Assembly (NCBI GenBank): GCA_945923475.1
Contig: CAMELE010000018.1
Span: 1-39,886, forward strand
Length of the DNA: 39,886 bases
Source: an uncultured Mollicutes bacterium
GTDB taxonomy: Bacteria > Bacillota_I > Bacilli_A > Acholeplasmatales > Anaeroplasmataceae
Direction: 5' to 3'
In this document: piece after piece, positions 26,585 through 34,899 of the stretch
Numbering within the stretch: the first letter of the stretch is position 1
How the letters are laid out: every line of letters begins with the position of its first letter
The notes under the pieces: generated by a model
Database searches by the model: none
Told to the model about the DNA's origin: nothing
What the model saw: only the letters and a program-made list of their open reading frames with translations
Made by a program: the position numbers and the translations under genes

Positions 26585-29208
26585 TTGTCCTTCACCCTCT
26601 TCTTTTTAGTAAATATGTCTTTTATATCCTGCCAACGTAGCTTTCTAATTGCTATATCGCATACAAAAACAACGCAGCATAGAATCATTAATAATGGAGC
26701 AAATTCGTACTTATAATAGGTTACTGGAAGTCCATCATTACTAATTTGAAGTTTTCCTTCCTCAACTACCTGTCCATCACTTGTAATAAAGCGATACAAA
26801 TTAGATGCGTCAAATAATTCAAACGAATCATATTCTGGCATATAAGAAATAACAAATGAAGCTTGAGCCTTTGTTTCAATACTACCAACCTTATAGCTTA
26901 ATTCCAAATTATATGTTCCAGCATATTCACAATTAAATGATGTTAAATAATCCTTAGAATTAAAGCTCATCACAATTTCCTGAACTCCTATATTACTCTT
27001 ACTTGGATATGTAACCTTAAGCGTTGCAACGGCTAATGAATTAATTTCAGGAGGTGTAACAACAACCTCAACTGATGACCCATTCAATGATGATTCAAAC
27101 AAGAATGGAGTGTAGCCATACAAATTAGGCTTATTAATTGTAGGAATTCTCTTAACTAATTCCTCATCAACATTGCTAAAGCTTGTGGTTATACAAGAAA
27201 CCTTGCCCTCACCATAGCTCCAATTTGAATATAAAGGATATTTTTTAGATTTTTCCTCAACCTCAACAATCGTTTGAGCTGTTGTTTTAGCAACACTTAC
27301 ATAAAAATCATTAACTGAACTAAGCTTATTTAAATCTGCAACAAGCTCATCTTTTGGCTTTTTAATATATAATTCAAATCCATCCTTAGATGTTTTATAG
27401 CTTTCAGTTACCTCATCCGCAACTGCAGTTAGTACTAAATTAGAGGCTTGCTCCTCAGTTGATACACTATAATAATTACCATTACCATAGCTAGCAATAT
27501 TCTTAAGATTAATCGAAACATCATCATCCGTTTTAGCAGTAAAAATTGTACTGACGTGAATATTTGCATTCCCAAGCTTTTTAGCTGCATTATCAATGTT
27601 TGTTTGATCAAGTCCATATGATAATCCATCAGAAATAAGCATTACTTGCTTACTGATATAATTTTTTGTAACTAAGCTTTCGTATGCATAATTGAGTGCA
27701 GCTCCTAGGGATGTAGCTTGCTTAGAATCAAGCTTACTAATTACTTCCTTAGCCTTTAGCTTATTTGAAGGAGTTGCCTTATCAACATTAAATGGTGTAA
27801 TAACATCTCCATAAAAGGCAATAACGTATAAAGAATCTGTTTCCTCAAGCAAATCAATAATTGAATACGCTGCTTGCTTAGCCATTTTTAGATGTGATAT
27901 CGAATCCATACTCTTAGATATATCGAGAATAATTGTATAAAGACGGCTCTTATCAGAAGAATTATCATACTTAAGTGGTAACATCTGGCTTAAAATAGAT
28001 AATGTACTGTTTTCTCCATCCTTGTTATTTTGAATATAAGTATTACCAATTGTCACAAGGCTCTTTCCGTATAAAGAAATTGCTTTTTCTAAATTAGTCA
28101 CAAATAATTCACTATATGATAAATCACTTATATTAATATTTGATAAAACGAATTCATCATATTGGCATAAATCCTCTAAATTATAAGGGACATTAGGATT
28201 ATTAATATATGAAGTTACATTAACATTATCGTTTTTGCTAACATAATTGTCATAATCAGCTTGATTGGTACCAATAAACAATACATTTAATGCCTCTGTA
28301 ATCGTTTGATTAAAGAAATATGAATTATTGATATCATTCAAATCTCCATCTTTAATATTAACAAGCTTAGCATGATAATAATGGGTTCCACTAACTGATG
28401 TGTCCATATTTAATATCATAGAATTACTACCCTTAGATAATAAAATATCAGTAGTTTTAGTAACTAATACCTCTTCTTCGTTTTCGTTTATCTCATACAA
28501 TTCTAAATCACAGCTAGTTTGCTTGTTAGAATCAATAGTAAATGTAACATCTGAATTACTATTAATTACTGTTGTATCTGATAATGTAGTATTAGATATT
28601 TGAACCTCGCCTGTATCCTCAGGTAAATTATTATCTAAATATATAGCATCTATATGAATATCCCTTGACTCATAATCACTAATAAGACCTGAAATATGAT
28701 CATCATTAGTTTCGTTACCATCTGAAATAATTACAATTCTTTTTATAACATTGTCAGAAAAAGCTCCTGAGGCATACTCTAATGCAGGCTTAATGCTAGT
28801 AGCACTATCATCAACCTTAGCTTCTTTAACACTTTTTAAAGCTTGACCGGGCTCAACCAAGACTTCAAAATCCTTGCCATAGCAAATAATACCAATTTCC
28901 GAATTCTTAGGCAAATTCTTTTTCAAGCTATTAATCTGCTCATCAATCTTATCTAAATTATTATGTGATGAATATGAAACATCGGCTAAAACATAAACAG
29001 TTGTTTTAGTTTGAACTGTTCTTAAAGTCATTTGAGCAAGTGCTAGTGTTGCCATAATTGCAATAAGAATATGACATACTAGTGATGTAATATTATGAAA
29101 ATTAAAGCCACTTTTCTTAATAGATAAGAAAAAAGGTATACAAACAAGTGCAATAAATACTAATCCAACTAGTAATAAATACGGATTAGTAAAGCTGATG
29201 TTGCTCAT
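26581..29208 (-). CDS. Membrane protein with two VWA domains and a GATase-like domain
   Basis: An 875-residue protein with two N-terminal helices (about 10-28, 42-62). VWA domain 1 has MIDAS DVSYS (D76) and IISDGNETND. A middle domain of GATase1-like type follows (ALNVLFIGTNQADY through SLVTIGNTY). VWA domain 2 has MIDAS DISKS (D429) and LISDGLSYG. Beta domains and a C-terminal helix (about 836-856) with a basic cytoplasmic tail follow. Both metal sites look intact. This architecture is known from MoxR-DUF58 loci in Gram-positive bacteria. The start lies 23 bases inside the preceding BatA-like gene. The external VWA domains probably bind protein partners through Mg2+. Confidence 0.87.
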   Translation of the reverse strand: MSNISFTNPYLLLVGLVFIALVCIPFFLSIKKSGFNFHNITSLVCHILIAIMATLALAQMTLRTVQTKTTVYVLADVSYSSHNNLDKIDEQINSLKKNLPKNSEIGIICYGKDFEVLVEPGQALKSVKEAKVDDSATSIKPALEYASGAFSDNVIKRIVIISDGNETNDDHISGLISDYESRDIHIDAIYLDNNLPEDTGEVQISNTTLSDTTVINSNSDVTFTIDSNKQTSCDLELYEINENEEEVLVTKTTDILLSKGSNSMILNMDTSVSGTHYYHAKLVNIKDGDLNDINNSYFFNQTITEALNVLFIGTNQADYDNYVSKNDNVNVTSYINNPNVPYNLEDLCQYDEFVLSNINISDLSYSELFVTNLEKAISLYGKSLVTIGNTYIQNNKDGENSTLSILSQMLPLKYDNSSDKSRLYTIILDISKSMDSISHLKMAKQAAYSIIDLLEETDSLYVIAFYGDVITPFNVDKATPSNKLKAKEVISKLDSKQATSLGAALNYAYESLVTKNYISKQVMLISDGLSYGLDQTNIDNAAKKLGNANIHVSTIFTAKTDDDVSINLKNIASYGNGNYYSVSTEEQASNLVLTAVADEVTESYKTSKDGFELYIKKPKDELVADLNKLSSVNDFYVSVAKTTAQTIVEVEEKSKKYPLYSNWSYGEGKVSCITTSFSNVDEELVKRIPTINKPNLYGYTPFLFESSLNGSSVEVVVTPPEINSLAVATLKVTYPSKSNIGVQEIVMSFNSKDYLTSFNCEYAGTYNLELSYKVGSIETKAQASFVISYMPEYDSFELFDASNLYRFITSDGQVVEEGKLQISNDGLPVTYYKYEFAPLLMILCCVVFVCDIAIRKLRWQDIKDIFTKKKRVKDK

Positions 29209-31054
29209 AACAATACACCATCCAATCTGCGATAAACAATAAACCTAAAAGAACAAATAATACTATTAATGGATCATATGTTCCTTCGATTTTTTCATCT
29301 AAAGCCTCGCCTACTAAAGATATATACAATTCTGATTCCTCTTCGTTTTCCTTTTGAGGGAAACCAGAATAAAAATTAATAGTCATAATTTCATTTGACT
29401 GTAATGTAATTGTTAGCTTATATGTTCCAACAGATGTTAAAGAATAATTAACAACACTTGAGGAAGTATCTAAATATGTAGATTTTCCATTTGGTGTTTC
29501 TAATCTGATTGACTTTGCTTGAGCTAAAACATTAATGCTAATTTCATCTCCACATGTATAGTTTGATGTTTCAATTACATTTGGGAAAGAATAGTCAAGT
29601 AAATTATTAAATAAAACTAAGAAATTGTAGCTTAATGGTAAATTTGAATTATGTAAGTCAAATCCAAATACAATCTCACGATTACCATTTACTGTATTAC
29701 CACTAAACACAACAGGATTTCCTTGACATGAATATAGAGTTGTAAATCTCTTGTTAATTCCATATGAAACATAGGATTTAACATACAATGGTAAATCAAT
29801 TAATCCTTCAACAAGCTTCTTTTCCTCACCATATATGTTTTCTAATTCAAGTAATGCGCCATCCTTTACTTCAACCTCATCTTTAACAGTGAACAAGGTT
29901 CCTGATAGACTTTCCTTTTGATTAAAAAACCAAATAGTTCCATCAGATGGCAATACACTAGGTGTACATGAATCAAAGATATATAATCCATAGCCTGATT
30001 GAACATTGAATTTATCTGGTTCTATATGTTCAATATTATTTACGCCATACGCTTCTAAGACAGCAAGTAGATAAAAAGGATTCTTACTTACAACAAGTGC
30101 TTTATAATTGTGTTCAGCTACAAGATTATACACAGTAACACTATTATCTAATGCAAGACAATCTTCATTAGCAATTTTTACTTCAAAGTTTGAGAATCGT
30201 GAACGATAAACTGTAAAAGAATATGGAGTTTTAACTCCTTTAAGGCATAAAACATTTTTCGTTTCAACAAGCTTACCATCCATATACAATTCAAGGCTTA
30301 AATCTTTATCGTTTTCATATGAAATAACATTACCTATAACATCAACTGACGCAGCAGTAATTACTTCTCCATCAGTGCCATATGTAGCAGGTGTTATATT
30401 GTAGGTAGCGTCATAAAGAGCATAGTTTTCTTCTTTATTGGAAACATCAACTAGTTCAATATTATTTGTGCTATAATTCTTATCTGTATATAAATATGTT
30501 TTTATTGATGGATTACTATTGAAATAATTTTGAGCTACTGATAAGGAATCTGCACAATTATTAACAATATATGAGCTACTTACTTTTTCTAATAAATCAA
30601 GAGCCTTTTTCTTATCTGTATAATCCTCAAAAATTACCTGAGTATCATTTCCAACAAGGATTAAATTATACACACTTCCATCTTTAGAGCTATTTATTTG
30701 TTCTTTAATCTTCATCTTAGCCTTATCAAACCTAGTTTGTCCAGCATTTTCCTTAAGCATAGAACCAGATCCATCTAAAATGAAGCAAAATTCATTAGCT
30801 GAATTAGGAATATGAATGATTGGTCTAGCAATTAAAAGAGAAATAACTAATACAGCAAGACATTGAAGTATTAAATTAATAAGTCCCTTTAGTTTTGAAA
30901 TAGGCTTACGATTTTTTAAAAATCTTTCACTTAAATTCCATAAATATGTACTGGCAATTGTTTGCTCAGTATATTTATTTTTTATAATATAAATAATAAT
31001 TAAAATTGGAATACCAATTAATCCAAGTAAACCAAGAGGATAAACAAAACTCAT
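29186..31054 (-). CDS. BatA-like membrane protein with VWA domain
   Basis: A 622-residue protein with the N-terminal BatA signature (FVYPLGLLGLIGIPILIIIY), a second helix (about 58-78) and a VWA domain with MIDAS DGSGS (D94). The long external beta-rich region resembles the DUF4350/GATase-like part of such proteins. A C-terminal helix (about 595-612) ends in YCYEQHQLY. BatA/BatB proteins belong to the Bacteroides aerotolerance operon and work with MoxR and DUF58 partners. The start overlaps the DUF58 stop (ATGA), and the 3' end overlaps the next VWA gene, so the three are made together. Confidence 0.87.
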   Translation of the reverse strand: MSFVYPLGLLGLIGIPILIIIYIIKNKYTEQTIASTYLWNLSERFLKNRKPISKLKGLINLILQCLAVLVISLLIARPIIHIPNSANEFCFILDGSGSMLKENAGQTRFDKAKMKIKEQINSSKDGSVYNLILVGNDTQVIFEDYTDKKKALDLLEKVSSSYIVNNCADSLSVAQNYFNSNPSIKTYLYTDKNYSTNNIELVDVSNKEENYALYDATYNITPATYGTDGEVITAASVDVIGNVISYENDKDLSLELYMDGKLVETKNVLCLKGVKTPYSFTVYRSRFSNFEVKIANEDCLALDNSVTVYNLVAEHNYKALVVSKNPFYLLAVLEAYGVNNIEHIEPDKFNVQSGYGLYIFDSCTPSVLPSDGTIWFFNQKESLSGTLFTVKDEVEVKDGALLELENIYGEEKKLVEGLIDLPLYVKSYVSYGINKRFTTLYSCQGNPVVFSGNTVNGNREIVFGFDLHNSNLPLSYNFLVLFNNLLDYSFPNVIETSNYTCGDEISINVLAQAKSIRLETPNGKSTYLDTSSSVVNYSLTSVGTYKLTITLQSNEIMTINFYSGFPQKENEEESELYISLVGEALDEKIEGTYDPLIVLFVLLGLLFIADWMVYCYEQHQLY

Positions 31055-31935
31055 TTCAATACCCCCTCTTCTGTAAGCATCTTAATAAATGTATCCTTAA
31101 TATTCTTATCATCCTGAACAAGAACATAATTTGCCCCAAGAGAAGAGCAATAATTTTTTAGCTCGCTTTTTACATAATTAACTGCCTCACGATAGGCCTT
31201 AATTACATCCTTTGTAACATTCTTTCGATAATCTGCAGAGCTTGATTCCGAATCAAAATAATGAATCTTTCCACGAATCATTGGATTTATCTCTTCTTTA
31301 GATAATAATTGAACACATAATACATCTCTTTTTTTCTCAATCATACGAGTAATACCTGTTTTATAATCATTATCAGTTAAAAAATCAGATACGATAATAG
31401 ATAAACCATCTCCATATCCAACGTCTTCTGGCATAATAGCTTCAGAAAAGCTAAAATCTCCACCAAAATCAATTTCATTAATTTTACCAATGCTAGTATA
31501 AAAGCTATCCTTGTTTGCTAAATCTGTTAATATCTCGTAGCATTTATTATCCTTAATAATATATATAGATGCTTTATCCATCAATACAATTGATAGATAA
31601 GCAAATGCAGCAGCTATTTGTAAAGCTAAAACAGCTTTATTTGATTTATTAAAATCCATTGATAATGAAGCATCAAGATAGATTTTAGTTTTTAATCTTC
31701 TTTCATCTAAATACTGCTTTAGATACAAGTTTTCTGTTCTAGCGTATAAATTCCAATTAATTTTAGTTATATCGTCACCTGGCAAATATTCTCTATGATC
31801 AGCAAATTCACAGGATGATCCAAACTTTTTACTTTGATGATTTCCTCCGAATAATCCGGCAACATTATTTTTTAAAATTAATTCTATGGTTTCAAGTTGC
31901 TGCAAAAAATCTTCATTTATTGCATACTTACCCAT
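31051..31935 (-). CDS. DUF58 domain protein
   Basis: A 294-residue soluble protein with the DUF58 core: REYLPGDD (48-55), INWNLYART and a VWA-like strand with DASLS (D88). SIIVSDFLTD lies in the second half. The long N-terminal membrane region of some DUF58 proteins is absent, so this is the short cytosolic form. Such proteins are co-encoded with MoxR ATPases and VWA membrane proteins, and are thought to link the ATPase to its clients. It starts three bases after the moxR-like stop, with only a weak AAGGCG site, suggesting translational coupling. Confidence 0.92.
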   Translation of the reverse strand: MGKYAINEDFLQQLETIELILKNNVAGLFGGNHQSKKFGSSCEFADHREYLPGDDITKINWNLYARTENLYLKQYLDERRLKTKIYLDASLSMDFNKSNKAVLALQIAAAFAYLSIVLMDKASIYIIKDNKCYEILTDLANKDSFYTSIGKINEIDFGGDFSFSEAIMPEDVGYGDGLSIIVSDFLTDNDYKTGITRMIEKKRDVLCVQLLSKEEINPMIRGKIHYFDSESSSADYRKNVTKDVIKAYREAVNYVKSELKNYCSSLGANYVLVQDDKNIKDTFIKMLTEEGVLK

Positions 31936-31938
31936 ATA

Positions 31939-32925
31939 TTACTTTATCGCCTTTTTTGTTTCCTTAAGTAATAAACCAATTACATCATCAACTGATAGAT
32001 GCTCATTGATTGCAGTATAATTAATCTTTACACGATGTCTTAAAACTGGATATGCAAGGGCATTGATATCTTCAATTGATACATTAAAGTTTCCATTAAT
32101 TAATGATCTTACCTTTGCAGCAGTAATTAAAGCTTGTCCAGCACGTGGTGAAGCACCATTCTTTAAATACTTCTTTGCAACTTCACTATTACCAAGCTCA
32201 GGATGTGTATTAGAAACTAAAGTCATAGCGTATGTTAATACATCATCAATAACTGGAACATTCTTTGAAAGCTCACGCATTTGAAGAATTAAATCGCCAT
32301 CTACTACTGCTGAAGCAGTTTCCTCTAATGTAATTTGAGTTATATTAACAATATCCTTTAATTCTTGAATTGATGGATATTCCATAATTAGTTTAAACAT
32401 AAAACGGTCCATTTGTGCCTCAGGAAGAGGATAAGTACCATCTTGCTCAATTGGGTTTTGAGTTGCAAGGACAAAGAATGGCTCAGCCATTTTATATGTT
32501 TCATTTGCAACAGTAACCTTATGCTCTTGCATTACTTCTAGCATGGCAGCTTGAGTCTTTGGAGTTGCACGGTTAATTTCATCGGCTAGTACTAGATTGG
32601 CAAAAATAGGTCCCTTTTGGAAAACCATTTTCATGTTTCCATTTACATCCTTCTCTATTACATTTGTACCAGTTACATCAGATGGCATTAAATCTGGCGT
32701 AAATTGAATTCTTGAAAACGGAAGATTCATAACCTTACCTAAGGTACGTACTAAACGAGTTTTTCCAACACCTGGAATACCTTCAAGTAATACGTTACCT
32801 CCCGAAATAATTGCGATTAAAACATTGTCAACTATATCATTTTGACCAACAACGTCTTTTCTAATCTCATTTCTAATTGCACTTACTGTTTCGCTAAATT
32901 GTTTAACTTTTTCAATGTTTTCCAT
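31939..32925 (-). CDS. MoxR-family AAA+ ATPase
   Basis: A 328-residue AAA+ ATPase: Walker A GIPGVGKT (K55), Walker B LVLADE (D115, E116), the MoxR hallmark INRATPKTQAAMLEVMQE, and the sensor region FVLATQNPIEQDGTYPLPEAQMDRF. The AAA lid follows, with SPRAGQAL. All catalytic motifs are intact. MoxR proteins act as chaperone-like ATPases that load cofactors or assemble VWA-containing partners. It is preceded by AGGAG and lies 13 bases after the DUF4175-like gene. It is the probable motor of the six-gene operon. Confidence 0.95.
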   Translation of the reverse strand: MENIEKVKQFSETVSAIRNEIRKDVVGQNDIVDNVLIAIISGGNVLLEGIPGVGKTRLVRTLGKVMNLPFSRIQFTPDLMPSDVTGTNVIEKDVNGNMKMVFQKGPIFANLVLADEINRATPKTQAAMLEVMQEHKVTVANETYKMAEPFFVLATQNPIEQDGTYPLPEAQMDRFMFKLIMEYPSIQELKDIVNITQITLEETASAVVDGDLILQMRELSKNVPVIDDVLTYAMTLVSNTHPELGNSEVAKKYLKNGASPRAGQALITAAKVRSLINGNFNVSIEDINALAYPVLRHRVKINYTAINEHLSVDDVIGLLLKETKKAIK

Positions 32926-32938
32926 AATAATCTCCTAA

Positions 32939-34651
32939 CTATTCATCTTTATCTTCATTTAAGCCATTTAATAGCTTGTTAAAATAATCCTTTACATATT
33001 GCGCCATTTCTTCAGATATTGTTCCATCTTGAATCAAAGAATCAATAATTGAATAATAATCATTATAAAATACACCATATGCCATCCACTTACCACTATC
33101 ATAATCATAGAAATAGTCCTTAGCTGCAAAGATGTAGTCTCCATTACCTAAGCCACCATTTCCAAAATCTTCATTTCCTTCGTTATCATTACTACCGGTA
33201 TTTCCACCGCCATTGCTTAAATCATCTTCTCTATTGGCTTTTCCTAGATTAAATATTTCTCTTAGAGTATCCTCTATGTACCAAGCCTCATTGCGATTTT
33301 CAAGCATTTCAGGAATGACATTAGCTAAAGCTATATATAATTCATCAAAGGCTGATGTAATCATATCTAATTTTTTACTATCTGATGCGCTTGAAGCCTT
33401 TTGAAGTGAATCATACAATGTTTTTAAAGAATTATATATATCATCATTTTCTTGATTATTTTCAATCAAGCTTTTATAAATCTCTATGTCTAAAGCTAAT
33501 TTATCTCTTACTAAAATAATTGAATTAGCAGCTTTTGTAACAAACTCGTCATTAATATTATTAATAACACTTTCAATATCATTAATAGAATAATTATATA
33601 TTCCTTCTCCTAAAGCCTTAAGCCTATAAAAATCATCATACTTGCTATATATTAACTTTCCATCTGATATAGTTCCATCGTCTAAGTTTAATGTTAAATT
33701 AACATTTGATGTAACTTGATTTACAGTAATTTTTCCAATTAGTGAACTATTTGTAAATGAAGAAATCTCATAATCATTTCCCAAATAAGTTATCTTATCG
33801 CGGGTTATTTTTATTTCACTACTAGCATTATCCTTACATTTCCAATTTCCAACAAAAGAAGAGTTAAATGCAGTTTCTGCTACATTAGCTATTGTAGGTG
33901 TATAAAATTTTTCATCTGTTTCATACAATATTTTTCCGTATTTTACATTGACATTTTTCAAAGACATATAATAAAGCACGTTATTAATCGTTGTATAAAC
34001 ATATGTTTTTATGCGTTCGTTAGTAAGACCATCAGATTGCAATTCTAAAATAAGCATGTTTAATTCAGCTATGTATTTTGTTTTCATTTCTTCATATATA
34101 TCTGACGCTTCTACATGCTTAATTAATTTCTTTATTTTATCTATATCTGTCTCAGGAACTTCAACTGGAGGAACAACTGGTGAATTATGAACAACCTTTG
34201 GAACTGATACTGAAGTTATTGATAAACCAATTCCAATTACTAGCATGATATAAAACACAAAATGAATACTTAATCTTAAACTAGAAAGCTTTATTGATTT
34301 TAAGATATGATTTGTATCCTCTCTTTGTAAAATAACAATCTCATTATTATTATCATCCTTATAATCAAGCATTGTTTGAACCTTTTCATTCAAGCCAAAT
34401 GTTTTATCTAATCGTCGTGCAATTTTTTTGTCAGATGGCTTTTTTATAAAATAATATGCTGACATAATAAGAATGACTGAGGCTAAAGTTATTAATACTA
34501 AAAGCCATATTTTTAAATTTATAATTTCTCTTTTACTCAACAAAAAAAGAACGCCAAATATCGATAACCCTCCTGAAACTCCGATAATAGTTGTCTTTAT
34601 TAGATGTTCTTTTATTATACGCTTTTTAAAAGCGTTAAATCCTTCACTCAT
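32939..34651 (-). CDS. Three-TM DUF4175-like protein with inserted F-x-G-x-W module
   Basis: A 570-residue protein opening the operon. Helices lie at about 20-38, 48-69 and 128-148. Between the second and third is a motif reminiscent of DUF4175 proteins (ARRLDKTFGLNEKVQTML). The rest is outside: a helical segment, then a beta module (about 265-345) beginning FVGNWKC with ITRDKITYLGN and DDGTISDGKLIY. Next come more helices, a Gly/Asn-rich linker (about 480-515) and an aromatic C-terminal part. The beta module resembles three copies in the lipoprotein at 34900-38958. DUF4175-type proteins occur beside MoxR/DUF58 genes in other phyla. It has a strong AAGGAGG site. Function is unknown. Confidence 0.75.
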   Translation of the reverse strand: MSEGFNAFKKRIIKEHLIKTTIIGVSGGLSIFGVLFLLSKREIINLKIWLLVLITLASVILIMSAYYFIKKPSDKKIARRLDKTFGLNEKVQTMLDYKDDNNNEIVILQREDTNHILKSIKLSSLRLSIHFVFYIMLVIGIGLSITSVSVPKVVHNSPVVPPVEVPETDIDKIKKLIKHVEASDIYEEMKTKYIAELNMLILELQSDGLTNERIKTYVYTTINNVLYYMSLKNVNVKYGKILYETDEKFYTPTIANVAETAFNSSFVGNWKCKDNASSEIKITRDKITYLGNDYEISSFTNSSLIGKITVNQVTSNVNLTLNLDDGTISDGKLIYSKYDDFYRLKALGEGIYNYSINDIESVINNINDEFVTKAANSIILVRDKLALDIEIYKSLIENNQENDDIYNSLKTLYDSLQKASSASDSKKLDMITSAFDELYIALANVIPEMLENRNEAWYIEDTLREIFNLGKANREDDLSNGGGNTGSNDNEGNEDFGNGGLGNGDYIFAAKDYFYDYDSGKWMAYGVFYNDYYSIIDSLIQDGTISEEMAQYVKDYFNKLLNGLNEDKDE

Positions 34652-34708
34652 AGCAAAACCTCCTTGCTTGGTTTATTGCTAATCTTTTCTAATAAACATA
34701 CATTAGTA

Positions 34709-34737
34709 ATCTTATATCAAATGCTAAAAAATGTCAA
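34709..34737 (-). promoter_or_regulatory. Promoter of the MoxR/VWA operon
   Basis: A perfect -35 TTGACA (34732-34737), a 17-base spacer and -10 TAAGAT (34709-34714) on the minus strand. A TATAAG reading at a 15-base spacing overlaps it. It lies about 58 bases upstream of the operon's first ATG. A palindrome stands just upstream of the -35. Confidence 0.6.
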
Positions 34738-34752
34738 TGAAATTACATTTTT

Positions 34753-34769
34753 TAACAATATTATTGTTA
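34753..34769. promoter_or_regulatory. Perfect 17-base palindrome upstream of the MoxR operon promoter
   Basis: TAACAATATTATTGTTA reads the same on both strands apart from the central base. It lies 15 bases upstream of the -35. Its size and place suit a dimeric regulator's operator, although AT-rich DNA makes chance palindromes more likely. Confidence 0.45.
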
Positions 34770-34813
34770 TTTATGAAATTTTATTTCGTTTATTTTAAGA
34801 AAATTAATTATTA

Positions 34814-34847
34814 AGCATAAAAGACCATTTTATCGGTCTTTTATGCT
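34814..34847 (-). terminator. Strong terminator of the 1352-residue lipoprotein gene
   Basis: Arms 34814-34826 (AGCATAAAAGACC) and 34835-34847 pair perfectly over 13 bases around an eight-base loop. It lies 53 bases past the stop codon and upstream of the MoxR operon promoter, so the lipoprotein gene is monocistronic. No long T run follows on the minus strand, but the stem itself contains the A/T-tract arrangement. Confidence 0.7.
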
Positions 34848-34899
34848 ATTTATGAAATATAATTATGTTTTGATCATTAATTTTATTTCGTTAGTAAAT

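Noticed and set aside
26581-31054. Possible mollicute genetic code with TGA as Trp
   Set aside because: TGA ends genes at 26581 and 31051 in ATGA overlaps, and Trp is written TGG throughout.
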